From contig NC_058196.1 of assembly GCF_907165205.1 (NCBI RefSeq), forward strand, positions 22,920,501 to 22,984,500: a DNA stretch of 64,000 nucleotides, given 5' to 3'. Positions 45,551 to 58,019 of this stretch are shown piece after piece; positions within the stretch are counted from its first letter, which is position 1; each line of letters begins with the position of its first letter. Origin of the DNA: Coccinella septempunctata (lineage: Eukaryota; Arthropoda; Insecta; Coleoptera; Coccinellidae). The notes under the pieces were generated by a model. That model ran no database searches, was not told where the DNA came from, and saw nothing but the letters and a program-made list of their open reading frames with translations. Both the position numbers and the translations under genes were made by a program.

Positions 45551-45770
45551 ATCACTCATCAGCATTTCCGTATTTTGAAAATTGTTCATTTCTCTTCTTT
45601 CACATAAGATTCGGTGAAATCCTGAATTTTTTTTCTTCCATTTGATGTGTCTTGTTTCGTTCAAAACCTTCCCGAGATAACATAAAAAATAAGTTATAAA
45701 GTCAATGTAGAGTCAACTTTCATTAAAAATGAGATTTTCAGAATGTGCGTTAATTTGTTTGCGCTGTGTA
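44955..45770 (+). mobile_element. Tc1-like transposon, 3' part, fused to the minisatellite
   Basis: Homology to a Tc1-type transposase starts abruptly at the end of the last minisatellite unit. A 3' UTR of about 200 bp follows, and the 3' terminus reads ...gcgttaatttgtttgcgctgtgta, a form common for Tc1-like ends. The 5' inverted repeat and N-terminal half are missing. Confidence 0.8.
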
Positions 45771-47978
45771 GTTATAGTATTGGAAGAAAATGGCTCCTGC
45801 TACTTTGATTCGTATTGTGTAATTGAATGTTTAAAAAATTATGAAGTCTTCTTGAATTTGAAGAGAAAATAACGATTATATATGTCTTTAATTTAGGACA
45901 ACTTAGTTGTCCCTTAGACATATCTGGTTGTCCAACCAACAATCTTGAAGAAGGTACTAAATGAAACAAATTCAATAAAGTATCAGTAGCAGCAGTTTCA
46001 ATGATACCGCACACCGGACAATAAAAACGTTATCAACGTTCTTAATAATGAACAACCTTACAAAATAATAATTTCAAAGCGAAAGGTCTTAAGTCTGAAG
46101 ACAGGATGTCAACTATTGGAATTAGGGTTGTCCAGCATTAGAATGTTCATATTTCCCAAGTAAAAATCTGATCACATAGTTTTTATTGAAGGGACAGCAA
46201 AAATTACTTTAGTTGTCCAAGGGACTGGTTGTCCGAGGGACTTATCTAAAACTTTAAGCCGTATAATAAATATTAAAAAATGCATGGGTTTTATTCAACC
46301 CTTACGGTGAAATATATATGAAATAGTATATGGTATAATTTAATATATTCTAATATGTTAAGTACTCAGGTATTTATGCCAGTTGTACGATGGACAGACA
46401 ATAAAACCACCCAAACTCGCGAGTTGACAATACCTACTGAATCAAAACTCGGCATTCAACGATCAATAATAATCCCGATTCGGGAGTTAAAACGACCTTG
46501 AGGAACCATCTCTAGCGTTTATCTTTTCAAAAGGAGTTACAGACATTCCGTTCAATATTTCTCATTCACTCGCCCTAATAACATGACTCCAGCGCAGGAA
46601 GTGCTAATAGAACGTTCTTAACATCATCCAAATTACACGATCGATACATAAGATAACGTTGAAATCAAAATGTTGCAACATTGTATACGGGAACAAATTA
46701 TCGATATTGAGTAGATAATATCGTGGAAGAATGGCGAAATGGATTCCTAAGTGGTAGAACCAAACTGGCGACAAAGAGGTGTCCGGTTTTGAAGTTATAA
46801 TTTGAGGATGATGATTAATCGGACCTGAAACATGTAATCATAAGATTCATTCATTGGCTCATGAATATCGTACGAAGTGTGCTCGAGAAGTTTCGTTGGT
46901 TATTTCTCGATTAACTTGTCAACGAATATTTAAATTATGTTATCTTCTATCGAGACCCATACTACTTAATTAATGTATTTTGGGGTCTGTTATTTTCTTT
47001 TCTTCCTTAGAGAGGTTTGCAGTCGATAGAAAAATGCATGGGGAAATATCCCTGGTATTTTCCTGGTTTCAGCATCGAGATCTTCATAATTCCTTTCAAC
47101 AGCTTGAGAGCGTTCTGATTATTCAAATAGACAAACAACTGACAACGTGCTCAGACCAAAATTCAAAGCTTGGGAGTGACCGTCTCATCATTCAGAAGAG
47201 TGAAATTCAATATTTACCAGGTATCCAAATAATATTTATCATGAGGTCATTCCCGGTACCTATTTGCATTTGGAGCATTTCTTCGGAGAATAAATTGTTT
47301 ATTCGAGGTTTGTGTGTTTTGCGTGGGCGTTCATGAATTATGGATTGGGACTGAAACATCTACAGGTTGGTTCTGGTGATGATTTAATCTGAGGAAGAGG
47401 AGAGTATGTTTTGGACACCACTCAAAGATTATTGTTTCTGAGAAGACGAATATATGTATATCTATATATTCTTTTGATACAGCGCATTACAATCTTTAAC
47501 AGCAAACAATAATTATAGCATGTGTATGAGATACAGTTTAAGCAGAGATTAGCGTAAACGGGGTACCCTACAAATAGATGTATGATACAAGAGCTTAGGG
47601 AAAAACCTCTATTAAAAAACCCTTTCACCCCGTTAGTGTAGTGGATTGTAAGAAATGAAATTGTTCACGAAATAAGCTGAAATATTTTATATTGAAGGGC
47701 ATCTCGCACTGCAAAAATTGACCTTTTCTTCGAAAAAAAGGAAAATCCAGCAAGTCTTCTCCAAGATACCAGAAACTTTAATCTGAAATAGAGAGGAAAC
47801 AAAAGCAGAAAAAGGTAAAATAATAAAATTAGATTCAATATGTCAGATCCATCTAAAATTGACAATCCAATTCAAAAAAGATTCTGCATGTATAGCCCTA
47901 AAACCATCCTGAAATTTATAAATCGGACAATGATTAATCAGAGAAGACGAATGCAGTGATGATTTCAGAAACATTGAC
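45771..47978. other. gene-free stretch
   Basis: Unique AT-rich DNA. Frames at 46980-47336 and 47422-47865 are AT-biased and featureless. Short ggttgtcc / ttgtcc motifs recur at 45900-46250 without clear structure. Confidence 0.45.
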
Positions 47979-48240
47979 CCCCGGTTTCATAAAGCTCGAT
48001 CGGGGAATCAACGCTTGATTGACAGATAAACGTCAATTTGTTTTCAATCAATAATTCAGCCATAAGAATTCGGAATTCAATTCTCGAATCAAATTATGAT
48101 CTATATACATCTATTCAATGATTCTAAATTGCTTCTTGTTCAATATATGTAGGAATGAAAAAGTTTTAGTGACTTCGTTTTTGAAATCCAGTGACTGTCA
48201 AATCGTTTATCGGGCAGTAAGAGTTTTATGAAACCCGCTG
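47979..48240. mobile_element. MITE with CCGGTTTCATAAA-type ends
   Basis: Left ccccggtttcataaagctcg and right gagttttatgaaacccgctg are inverted, and the next inner segments (gcttgattgacagataaacg / gactgtcaaatcgtttatcg) also pair. About 260 bp, no coding frame. TGA flanks may be a target duplication. Confidence 0.65.
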
Positions 48241-48559
48241 ACAATCTTGAGAAAACATTCATTGTATTGCCGAGCAGGACGTCTAGTTGACAAAATGTTA
48301 TTATTGTTATCCTATTTCATCCCATTTCAAAAAAATTGTGAAAAATTCAGAAGAATTGTATTCAACAATTATACTTGGTAACACCACGAAGATTCTTGAG
48401 AAAGATTGAGCATTCCAGAGTACTAGGAACTGATTGACAAATGTGAGAAAGTTTTCAAGAGAAAAACCGGGCTTCCTGATATGGAAAAAAATAGGGAAAA
48501 GAAATAATAATCAAGTTTTCCCATTCTACATTAAAAAACCCTCCTCGTAGTCTATAAAA

Positions 48560-48960
48560 ATCCCTTCCATCGCGAATAACAGCGCCTTTAATTAACTTTC
48601 CTTATCAAAATAACGCCGCGCATCTAACACGCCGAGTTTTTCGCGCTGAATTTTTCAAAGGGGTTCCATTCTTGCTGCGGTATCTCATGAACCGCCAACA
48701 CAACGTCAACACACAATTCCGGGACCGGCAATTAATTATACTGGCAATTAACTAGAGTTGCTTCCGAAAGTCCATCGGTGTAGTTCCCACGGAGCGTCTC
48801 TCTACGATAGTGCTGCACATCATCTTGGCTTGTATTATTTTCCTTCCATTAGACGGTTGGAAGGAACGTAATTAGCCCTGTCCGTTCAGATTCGGCATGA
48901 AATATTTAGTGGCCGGGATGGATGGCTGTCGTATTATCCATACGATGAGTAATATACGAG
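48560..48960. promoter_or_regulatory. CpG-rich island with repeated GGCAATTAA
   Basis: Two GGCAATTAA copies at 48727 and 48743 (ggcaattaattatactgg then ggcaattaactag) and a further tttaattaactttcc at about 48588 lie in CpG-rich DNA. These resemble paired homeodomain sites. Role inferred. Confidence 0.35.
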
Positions 48961-49590
48961 TATGTGCTGTTACTGAGAACCTTCCAGTGCGTGCATCCCA
49001 GCATGCATTGGCATTGAGCTCTCACATGAAGACAATGAATTTTCTATGTAACAGATCTGTGTCTGTGCTTCTGTGTATTGCGTAGAAAAAAAGGTGGAAA
49101 TTGTTTTTCAGATATAGCGATTTAGCGCGAACAACAGCGGCTTCATTTAACGAACAAAATGTATCTACTGCTTAAGCTGTGCAACTGGTTGCCAAATTTG
49201 ATGCTACTGGTTCAGTCGGAAACAAAGAGGGTGCATGAAAGAGACGAAGCGAGGGACGTGGCTGTCTTAGGTCATGTAGCAATCGATTCGACCTTTAGTG
49301 CTAGGAAATTGCCGATGTATCTGATGTTTCACGAATAATCATCATAAGAATATTCAATCAACATAAATTCCATCCTTATGAGATACGCTTGGTTCAGGAA
49401 CTGAATGAGGATGATCCCGATCGCTGACTCCAGTTCTGTGAAGTGGTCAGTTGAGGATTAACGATATCTAATCAAAACTACATGTTCGATATCTGTTTTG
49501 CGAGTATTCATTTTGCATTGACGGCATTATAAACCGACATAACTGTCGGTATTGGTCAGGTGAAAATACAAGATATACTAACTGACGAAG
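48961..49590. other. gene-free stretch
   Basis: Unique DNA, nothing recognised. Confidence 0.4.
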
Positions 49591-50563
49591 AAACTGCAAC
49601 ACCCAGAAGGAGCTGTTTAAATTTTAATTTTTTTTTGGTAAAACATGAATAGTATAGCGAAGAGTAAATGATTAAAAGTTGGAAAAAAAATCGTGAAGGT
49701 TTTTCATAAAAACAAACAACTAGCTGTTCGAAGAGGATCCAAAGTCGATGTTTACTTTTTGTTAAAATGCCTAGAGCACGTATACGCAGAATTTATCGCC
49801 AGCTAAGAGAATTTGAAAGAGGTCGAATTACTGGTCTACGGGACGCGGGGTTGTCATTTCGAGAAATCGCTAACCGTACGAACAGAAATCCAACTACTAT
49901 TATGAGATGTTGTCAAGCGTTGTTTGTAATGCCCAAAATCGAAGAAGAGTAGGCAACAGACGTCGGAGGGGCACAAATAAAGTTCAACATCGGCGTCTAA
50001 GACTTATGGCCATTAGAGACCGATTTGCGATAACTCGATCTTTGGGTGATGCGTGGTTAGGAGAACAAGACCATCCTGTAACTGTCCGAACGGTTTACCG
50101 CCGTATAAGGTCTTTTGGACTACAGCATTATCGACCCCATCTTGTGTTACCTCTTACGGTTGAGCATCGACGGCAACGATTACAGTGGTGCAGAGAACAA
50201 CAACATTGGAATATGGAATGGCATCAAGTCTCTCATATCGATTCTCCTTGGGTGCACATGATGGCCGAAGAAGGGTTAGACGACGTCGAGGAGAAAGACG
50301 TGTACCTCATTTTGATATTGAGCGTCATGTTCACCTGACAGTAGGTGTTATGTTATGGGCTGCTATTGCTCATGGAAGAAGGTCATCTCTAGTCATTATT
50401 CGAGGTAACATGACAGCGCTGCGTTACCTTCAAGAAATAGTGGAGCCATATATTCTTTCTAACCTTAACCGTCTCGAGAATCCAATGTGTTAGCAAGATA
50501 ATGCTCGACCCCATGTTGCCAGAGTTAGTTTGAACTTTTTTGAAGCGACCCATTTGAATCCTT
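49591..50563 (+). mobile_element. Tc1-like transposon, second family, 3'-truncated (copy 1)
   Basis: The 5' terminus aaactgcaacacccagaagg matches the end at 61881 (cactgcaagacccagaagaa). The transposase follows from 49767. Homology stops at about 50563, before the catalytic Glu, and runs into a family D end. Confidence 0.82.
49767..50563 (+). pseudogene. Tc1-like transposase, frameshifted (copy 1)
   Basis: Starts MPRARIRRIYRQLREFERGR, followed by a helix-turn-helix (AGLSFREIANRTNRNPTTIMRC). A frameshift near 49920 moves to a frame reading VGNRRRRGTNKVQHRRLRLM and LTVEHRRQRLQWCREQQHWN. A second shift removes most of the first catalytic Asp motif (S-D-E-S-R-F), leaving RFSLGAHDGRRRVRRRRGER and VGVMLWAAIAHGRRSSLVII in the next frame. 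The second Asp survives as QDNARPHVARVSLNFFEATH after a stop at 50491-50493. The catalytic Glu is lost by truncation. Confidence 0.82.
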
Positions 50564-50621
50564 TATTTCGTTGGGTTGAGAGAGTTGTAGTTCAGGTATC
50601 ACTAATTTTGCCCACCCTGTA
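50564..50621. mobile_element. family D element end, copy D3
   Basis: ttcgttgggttgagagagtt...ggtatcactaattttgccca...ccctgt is the reverse complement of the D1/D2 starts. It abuts the broken Tc1-like copy. Confidence 0.6.
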
Positions 50622-50999
50622 CATACTACATAGTGTTTTGTTTCTTCAGCTGCAAGTGGTCTGGTGTTATAAATTTTTTTACCATGATAATAGCAGCTCT
50701 TGGAAGACATAAATAGGGATTTCAATTGATGAGTGAGTATCGGTATTCGACAAAATATCGATGGCTTAAAGCCATTTTCATAATCAAATTTAAGCTCCTC
50801 CAAAAAACACTTAAGCGACGCGCAAACGCAGTCGAAGAATGTCCTCTTCGAACTCAATATAATCAGAGACGACCTCAATATATCGAATTATTGTACAAAC
50901 ATTCCACATGGACCAGACCGATGCGAAACTACGAAGGCCTATAAGTGGATATAACGAACCCAAACAAATTGGAACTAAGATTCACGTAATCAAACAGAT
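50622..50999. other. gene-free stretch
   Basis: Overlapping frames on both strands (50525-50944) without recognisable domains. Confidence 0.35.
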
Positions 51000-51420
51000 T
51001 TTCTCTCCAGCTTCCTGATTCGATTAGGACTCCGGTTCTTCGGCATTGCCCATCGCGTCCCGGACTAATCTAATTTACCGCTTCACGGTAGAAACAATAT
51101 CGACAATTACCCCCGTCGGCGAGCCCATTGTCTCATTTGAAATTCGCATTTTATCCAACTGTAAAGCTAATTGATTGTGGTTTTTGCCTTCGCACGTACC
51201 GCGTAAATACCGAGATGGAATTGTTAACTTAATACGAATCCGATGCCACATAACAGTCCGAGTATGTGGTAGATTTCTTTTTTCAAGTCTCGCCTCACCT
51301 CTCGCCGATGAAACATTAATGAATTTAATCGATTTAGGTTCGCCTTTCGGTTTTTGCCCGGATTACGGTTTTGAAATTATGATAATTCAGATTGTTTCTT
51401 CGGGGACTGGTAAAGAATGA
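51000..51420. promoter_or_regulatory. CpG-rich island with ATTAAT/TAATCGATT cores
   Basis: CpG-rich unique DNA (cattgcccatcgcgtcccgg, cccccgtcggcgagccc) containing taattgattgtgg and attaatgaatttaatcg. Regulatory role inferred. Confidence 0.32.
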
Positions 51421-52384
51421 CTTCTCCATCATTCCTCTAATGTAAATATATATATGGTGTTATTACAGTGTCGTATTAAATCGCGCATTTTTCGAATATC
51501 CTACTTTCACCTCGTTACACCTCAATCTGTTTCTGCTCCCGATTGGTGGATGAAAATGAAACAAGAAGCGCATTAACAACTCCATCAGGCTGAATTGTCC
51601 ACATTCCGCAGATGATGTTGGCTTAATAAGCGAAATGGCCAACGGCGCTCAGATTGGATCAACGAGGATACAGCTCAATCTTTTTCTTCGATATTTTGCT
51701 GAATAACTTCAGAATGCTTGTGGGAACGGATGCAGTACGTTCAATTTGCTCCCGATTTGGACAAGTAATTCCGTGATTGAGATGTTTTTTATATTGGGGT
51801 CATTCCAGGTCGAAAAATCATTTAAACATCCGGAATTTCACTGCAGGGGTGCAAGACCAAATGATGCTGCCTCAAGGGACTCTTACTTCAGTCATAATTT
51901 GAACTGAATTTGTTCTGGACACCTTAAGGATGTTAAATACAGTTTTTAGGATTTGGCTCCCTGAATAATTGTCACGAAAATGTACTGAAGAGTGTTGAAT
52001 TCTCAACATGAGGAGAGATTTCATGAAACCGAGAAAAAACTTTTCACCCAGCTGTTCTGTAGCTGCAGCATCGCTTTCTATAAGTTTTACCTCACAACTT
52101 TAAGTTTCTCATATAAAATATTTCCTTGAGGGTTATTCGACCATCAGGTCTGCACTTGATGCCTTTGCCAGATGTCTAGGACAAATCTTACAGCTTTGCT
52201 TGAACAGGGCTTCAGTTACTTTCTGAAAATAATTTCATCCCAGGCTCACACAAAGATTCCTGTTCAAACGGGAGCAAAAAAATTGGCTTGCTCCAACAAC
52301 GTTTATCTGTCAGAAGCTCTATATGTAGCACAAGGGGTGATCCCAGGCAATCTAAACTACTCATTTGCAATGAGTAGTAGGCTG
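51421..52384. other. gene-free stretch
   Basis: Unique DNA. The last 240 bp may belong to the LINE that follows, but no coding match is clear. Confidence 0.35.
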
Positions 52385-52735
52385 ACAACTGACAACTAAG
52401 CCTGAGGTCAAAAAACTACTGGCCTTTGAGAGGGAAAAACTGAGAATGGTAGTTGGGGCTCTGGCCAGCCATCCCTTCAATAAACATTTATGTTAAATAC
52501 TGATTAAACTGTTGAAAACATTTCCTACACCTGTAGCTGAGCTCAATATGGGTTGAGTAAACCCAACATCCCCATAGTTAGAGGAACTCCTACCTGTTCC
52601 TGTCAGCAGGCCGGTCTTCTGACTTTCTTCACGCGGAGGTATAAATACAGTACTGTTCAGTCTGAAAATGGCGACGCATGAGAAAGGTCTGGTTTTACAG
52701 CTGAATCTTCTACTCTTCAAGTGTCTGCAGGATCC
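52385..52735 (+). mobile_element. LINE 3' fragment, family K copy 2
   Basis: KPEVKKLLAFEREKLRMVVG and ALASHPFNKHL correspond to RPEVKKLLERKQLSLVTQQ and the following MGICLINTY of copy 1 at 29095; NIPIVRGTPTC matches TTPLVRGTTLC. Stops and shifts break the frame. Confidence 0.5.
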
Positions 52736-52889
52736 ATAGTTAGTATATTCCCTGCCACGCTGAGGTGGTATTGATTGAAATTAGGAAAACATATTGGATT
52801 TTAATGAAGCCACTTAGAGCGGTAAAGAGGTCGGGCGAATTGTTGTTCTGTATTGATAGATAACAGCCCGATTCATAAAAAGTAAGAGT

Positions 52890-53560
52890 GAGTACATTAA
52901 TGTCTTTATGCACTGGGGCATCATCCTTCCATTTTAGAGGCAGAGGCATAACCTGTCTACACTTGTGTTCTAGAATGTTTCGAGAGGAACTGAAGGAGTC
53001 GGAAAATGACCAACTAGCTCTAAAAAAAGCTCACTCTCCTACATAGCCAGGGCATTTTTACAGTGAGGGCAGTTAAAATGCAAGAGAACTTGCTGCAAGT
53101 GCATCAAGGCTAATACCGACCGGATATTAACCTGTTTCTAGGGTTGGAAAAGAAGAATTTGATGCAGCAGTTCATGAATAGGAAGTGAACAAAGGAACAG
53201 CCCACTGTAGAAACACTCCTGGTCTTGCAAAGGCCAAAAAATACTTTCAACGACTGACACCAGAAAGCTACTGAAGGTAACACGAGCTCTACGTCGGTTA
53301 TTATAGGGTCTACTAATGAGGCACTAAAGTTACAAATATTGGACATATAGGCACTGAATATCGAAAGAAGAAAAAACTGAAAACATAAGTATATAGTAAG
53401 CAATTGTCCAGAATTGGCTGGCCAAAGAATCCTACATATTAGTCCTGTCCTGGATACTGAGGAGGAACTAGCCATGGCTCCTGTCATCAGATGGTCATCA
53501 GATTTGTCAATACCCTTGACGATCTACTTAGAAAATATAAAAGAGAGATCGATAATTCAT
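52890..53560 (+). mobile_element. LINE 3' end with RNase H remains, family J copy 2
   Basis: Bases 53190-53480 align with 43059-43410 of copy 1 (gaaacactcctggtcttgca, gtcctggatactgaggagg). LCSRMFREELKESENDQLAL corresponds to the mid-RNase H region. More decayed than copy 1. The 125-codon minus-strand frame over it (53110-53487) is an antisense shadow. Confidence 0.6.
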
Positions 53561-53589
53561 GAAAAACATCTGGAAATCGAGTGTTAATG

Positions 53590-54060
53590 TGGCTGATCAT
53601 CTCTGGGCACCAAAAACGACCCAATAACGGTAGAACAGGCCGATGATATCACGATCAGCGATCAGAGCCGACCTTCTTCCATACATGTCCTTCTAGATTG
53701 GACGTCCAGCGGTGGTAGCCCGCCGAGATGAATGGCGCAAAACAATTTTATCGGACGAATGTGTCGATGCGATACGATTTACGATATTCTCACGTTCGCT
53801 TATAATCTGCAGGCGAGAGCGCATTCTATGCGTTATCGCTCCCGTATGCACATATCTCTAAATCAAGCAGCCCCTGCGCGCAGAGGTTCCCATGACCGTG
53901 GGCTCGACGATAAGACGGACCGTGGAAATCTGGATGGATTTTTTTTGTCGCGGATTCAGATTAGCTCGTTCCTGGTGGCGAGAGAGGCGATACGTCAAGT
54001 GCGAGACGGGATGGGAGAGACTAGATTGAAGGAGTTGTTGAGTTGGAATCGGAAATGAGA
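53590..54060. promoter_or_regulatory. CpG-rich island
   Basis: CpG-dense (ggtggtagcccgccgagatg, gttatcgctcccgtatgc) with an AT core caattttatcgg. The 108-codon frame (53732-54058) lacks recognisable domains. Confidence 0.28.
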
Positions 54061-54671
54061 AGTTTCTGCTGGTTACCTTCTTAGGCAGACCTTTTTTTTA
54101 CTTATACGATTTACGCAGTTTAGACCTATATATGAGAAATCAGTGGAGTAAGGCTAGAAAGAAGTAGCACCTACAAGATGTGTAGGTTGAAGCTCACAGG
54201 CAGAAATCAGCTGTTTGGCGAGTTTTCCTGACAGGTTCCTAAACTCGTAACATAATTTAGGTCAGCCCCAAGGAATATTGGATATGAAACAGTGAAATTT
54301 TAGCCCCAGCGCGCCTATATGCTTGGAGAACCAAACGTTTGGTAATATTGGGTTCACCAAAGAGACGAATAGCTCTTCTAGACTGGGTCGAGTAGTTCGA
54401 GTGAAGCTGATACAACAAAATATGGAAGCGTCATCATAATTTTCTCAGTGATTGGTAACTGCTATAGAAATCAGAGCAATAAGTGAGTCATAACGTCGAG
54501 CCCGTCTCAAATGAGTTAGTGCAAATGGGCAGAGTATTCTTAAATTAGAGGTTGAAAAATAATCCAGTAGCAATTGCAACAACCACAGTAGTCTGCTGTC
54601 TCTTAGAAGAAGTTGAAATACATGCGAGAACTCAAATACATTTAAATAAGAATTAGAAACTATGGATTTCA
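54061..54671. other. gene-free stretch
   Basis: Unique DNA, nothing recognised. Confidence 0.4.
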
Positions 54672-55760
54672 CTAGACCTAACGAAGGAATAACAAGGTTT
54701 TAGAAAAAAACGCAGCACCATAGATGCAATAATCATTTTCAGACAAATAGTGGAACGGTCAGTGGAATATCATAAACCCGCATACATGTTCTTTGTGGAT
54801 TCAAAAAGTGCCTTCGATTGGGCAAAAAGGAATGACAGCTTGATAATTCTAGAACAGAAATGTGTAAACTTCAGATTAATTCAACTAATAGAAGAAATAA
54901 ACAAAGGCAACAAAAGGAGATGCACAACCCATACTTGTGGATGGAGGGATACGGCAGGGAGACTGTCTCAGCCCTGTAATAATGGATAAGATAATAGAAG
55001 AGGTGAAGAAGCGAGATGGATATAGAATGGGAACTAACAGGGTCAATATAGTATGCTATGCGGACGCGGACAATGAAGACGACCTACAAAGACAACTGCA
55101 TACATTCAACATCACGGCGAAAGGCAATAACATGAAGATTTCTGCGGAAAATACAAAATGTATGATGATTAGCAGGACCCCTAGATGCAAATTTGGAGTG
55201 GACGGCAGAAGCTTGGAGAGCAGGTTATGACATTTACTTACCTTGGAGTTGGACTAGCTAAAGGGACATAAACGCAGAGGCAAAAAGACCGGCAATGAAA
55301 GCAACAAAAGTTAGCAGATTCCTGAGGGAAACCATATGGAAAAAACACATGTCCACAGACAGCAAGTTGAGGATATATGAAACAATTGTGAGACTGATTC
55401 TAACCTACGCGACAGAAACCATAGCCGACACAAAAAGAAAAAAACAGATAATGAAGAACGTGGAAATAAAGACTATAAACAATAAAGGGTATAACACTCA
55501 GAGACAAACAAATAAGAACATACGGAAGCAATGTAACATCAACAAATGGGTAAAAGCAAGGAAGAGAGACTAGGATAGTCATGTTGATAGAATGGCACCC
55601 GACAGATTAGCTATTATTTGCAAAAATAATAAACCATACAGCAACAGACCAACGGGAAGACCAAAGAAAAGATGGAAGAACAATCTACTGACAACGAAAA
55701 CAACGAAAACAGAATGACAGGCAGACAAACAGGAGAAGAAGGATTTCACTACACAAAATT
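54672..55760 (+). pseudogene. RTE-like LINE reverse transcriptase, frameshifted
   Basis: The order of blocks is clear across three frames. QGFRKKRSTIDAIIIFRQIV, YMFFVDSKSAFDWAKR (first catalytic Asp in F-V-D), then after a shift near 54940 DGGIRQGDCLSPVIMDKIIE and IVCYADADNEDDLQRQL. This last is the YADD box disrupted to YADAD. TFTYLGVGLAK follows, then STDSKLRIYETIVRLILTYA and a decayed end with RPTGRPKKRWKNN near 55650, the usual G-R-P-x-x-R-W end. 5'-truncated, no endonuclease. Dead copy. Confidence 0.78.
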
Positions 55761-56290
55761 CACTGAGAAAAAGTTGCTATTTCTGAATATATGTAGATGT
55801 TAAATCAGGGTCATTACAGAAGATACCTTGGCATCCTTGCCAAGATACCGCCCAAATTAACGTTTACGTAATCAACCAACTCTACAACGTCGATTTATTG
55901 GCCCCATAAAGACCTACCTTGAAATCGCTCCTAATTATTCAAAGGAGGAATCTGCTCGACGATGAAGGAAGCAGATTAATGGCGATTCGAAGCGGATGTG
56001 TTGTAATTGCTGGCAGTAAGATGATAATAATCCATTACAAAGTAGTGTTAAATAAAGTGAGAAAATGCAACGCGCTGAGTGATTATTAGACCTATCAGCA
56101 TGGCTTTTTTTGTGCGGAACACGCAGTGGTTGGATTCTGACTCTGCGGTCTCAGGGCCGTACCGTAACAATTCTTGACATTTTCGACCTATGATTAGGAT
56201 GTATAGCAGTTTTAGATGAAGAATGTGTCCCCGATATACACAGATACTCAGAAAAATTTTTGCATTTTTTATGCAACGCTATGAAATACG
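55761..56290. other. gene-free stretch
   Basis: Unique DNA between LINE and mariner, nothing recognised. Confidence 0.4.
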
Positions 56291-57491
56291 TCTCCTCTCA
56301 ATTGGATACATTTATTACAGCGAACCTGCAACGTCTCTAGACCTTTAAAAACGAAAATGTTTCTCCTTGCTCTGCAAACCAGACCTCCACAGCTTTTGTT
56401 ACCTCCTCGTTAGAAAAAAATTTACGACCTTCTAAACTATTTTTCACTTGAGAAAAGAGATGATAGTCGGATGGAGCCAAATCTGGTTAATGAGGGGGTG
56501 TTCTACTAATTCAAATAATGAATCTCGAAGTTTTTGCATGGCAACATGAGATTTGTGAGCAGGGGCGTTGTCCTGCAAAGACAAAACATCTTTGGATAGC
56601 TTTCCGCGTCTTTTTCTCTTTAATTTTTTCCTGTAGAGTGGTCAGTAATTTCGAATTGTAATCTCCGGTTATTGTTCTACTCTTATCCATAACAATCAGG
56701 ATTACTCCATGGCAATCTCAAAATAATGAAGCAAGAACTTTTCCAGCAGATTTTTGGACACGAAACTTCTTAGGTCTTGAAGAACCAGAGTGTCGCCACT
56801 CCATCGATTGTTGCTTTGTTTCTGGATCGTTAAAATGTACCAAAGTCTCATCCATAGTAACAACTCGATTTAAGAAGTCTACATCCTTTTCAAATCGAGC
56901 ACAGATCGAACGCGATGCTTCTACCCTTGCACGCTTTTGGTCATCATTCAAACATTTGGGGATCCATTTTGCAGCAATTTTTCTCATGTCCAAATTGACG
57001 TGAACTATATGATGAACGCGTTCGTATAAAATATTCAGTGCTTCAGATATCCGTTTTAGCCCAATTCGACGTTCTGATAAAATCGTGTCATGAACTACAT
57101 CGATATTTTCGGAGACTGACAGAGAAACTGGCCTTCCCGATCGGTCATCATCTTCAATGGAAAATTTACCTCTTTTGAAGCTTGCATTCCAATTTTTCAC
57201 GGTCGCATACGAAGGATCACCAAGGGTATAAAGCATATCTTCGTAAATCTGCTTACCTCTAAACCATTTTGAATACGTACTTGATGATGGCTCGATACTC
57301 CAATTTTTCGATTTTCACAATTTCGGTGGACATCTTCTTTCTTTTAATATATTGCGTAACTCTGGTTTACTTTTTTGAGCTCAAACTTCACACTGACACT
57401 TATAATCAGTTGTTGTTCGTTGCTATGGTAACGTAATATGTTTCTTATGCATGGAACTGGTCTAGGCTAACTAGATATCAATACAACCTTG
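56291..57491 (-). mobile_element. mariner copy 5, 3'-end truncated
   Basis: The 5' inverted repeat is at the right side (caatacaaccttg, 57491, followed by TA). The left side starts inside the 3' UTR (tctcctctcaattggataca), so the last 80 or so bp with the 3' inverted repeat are gone. Confidence 0.9.
56380..57333 (-). pseudogene. mariner transposase, frameshifted (copy 5)
   Basis: From the start region (gatgtccaccgaaattg, 57333 downward) the frame shifts before an open piece of 172 codons (57236-56718). This has the helix-turn-helix, HIVHVNLDMRKIAAKWIPKC and the first catalytic Asp (TMDETLVHFNDPETKQQS). SVFWDCHG reads SLF and a stop because tgg became a stop-bearing sequence at 56718. The second block (caggacaacgcccctgc in reverse, about 56572) is still readable in another frame. 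Confidence 0.85.
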
Positions 57492-57499
57492 TACTCGTT

Positions 57500-57975
57500 A
57501 TGAGCTAGAATTAGGAATTTTTGTGGAAAAAAGTCCTTCTACAAATTCTCTATCCTCTATCAATCTCACCAGTCGCTGGCTAGAATTTTCTAGAACTAAT
57601 CTGAGATCTATAATAGCGGTTTTCACAGGACACTGCAGACTCAAAGCCCACCTCAAAAAACTCAGCATCGTCAATGACCCGCTCTGCAGACTCTGCTTAG
57701 AGGAGGACAAAACAATTGAGCAGATCCTCTGTGACTGCCCGGCGGCAGACAGGGTCAGACATGGAGTTTTTGGCTCTCCGAAGATGATCCTAGAGGAACT
57801 CAAGAATCACTCCCCCTCCGACATCATCTCCTTTTTGGGTAGGATGGGACTAGAGGGAGAGATCTAGCTCTATGAGCTTGCTTGTGTGCTACAATAGACC
57901 GCTTAGTCGCAGTGGCAGGTTTGGGTTTATCCGTCCAACACACCCAGCAATCAGTAATCAGTAATCAGTAATCCT
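57500..57975 (+). mobile_element. LINE 3' end with (AATCAGT)n tail
   Basis: Open frame from about 57494 to the stop at 57865-57867: SRWLEFSRTNLRSIIAVFTG, HCRLKAHLKKLSIVNDPLCR and LCLEEDKTIEQILCDCPAAD. This is the segment after RNase H in Jockey/I-type LINEs (T-G-H-C-x-L...C-R-L-C...E-x-I-L-x-x-C-P-A). The 3' UTR ends in three or four aatcagt repeats (57950-57972). The left side is cut by mariner copy 5. Confidence 0.72.
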
Positions 57976-58019
57976 CAATAAATCCACGTCAACAACCCAG
58001 TTACATTTTTCGTAATTTA

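Noticed and set aside
53110..53487. 125-codon minus-strand frame
   Set aside because: It lies antisense over the plus-strand LINE family J remains, which align with the copy at 42700. Its residues show no domain.
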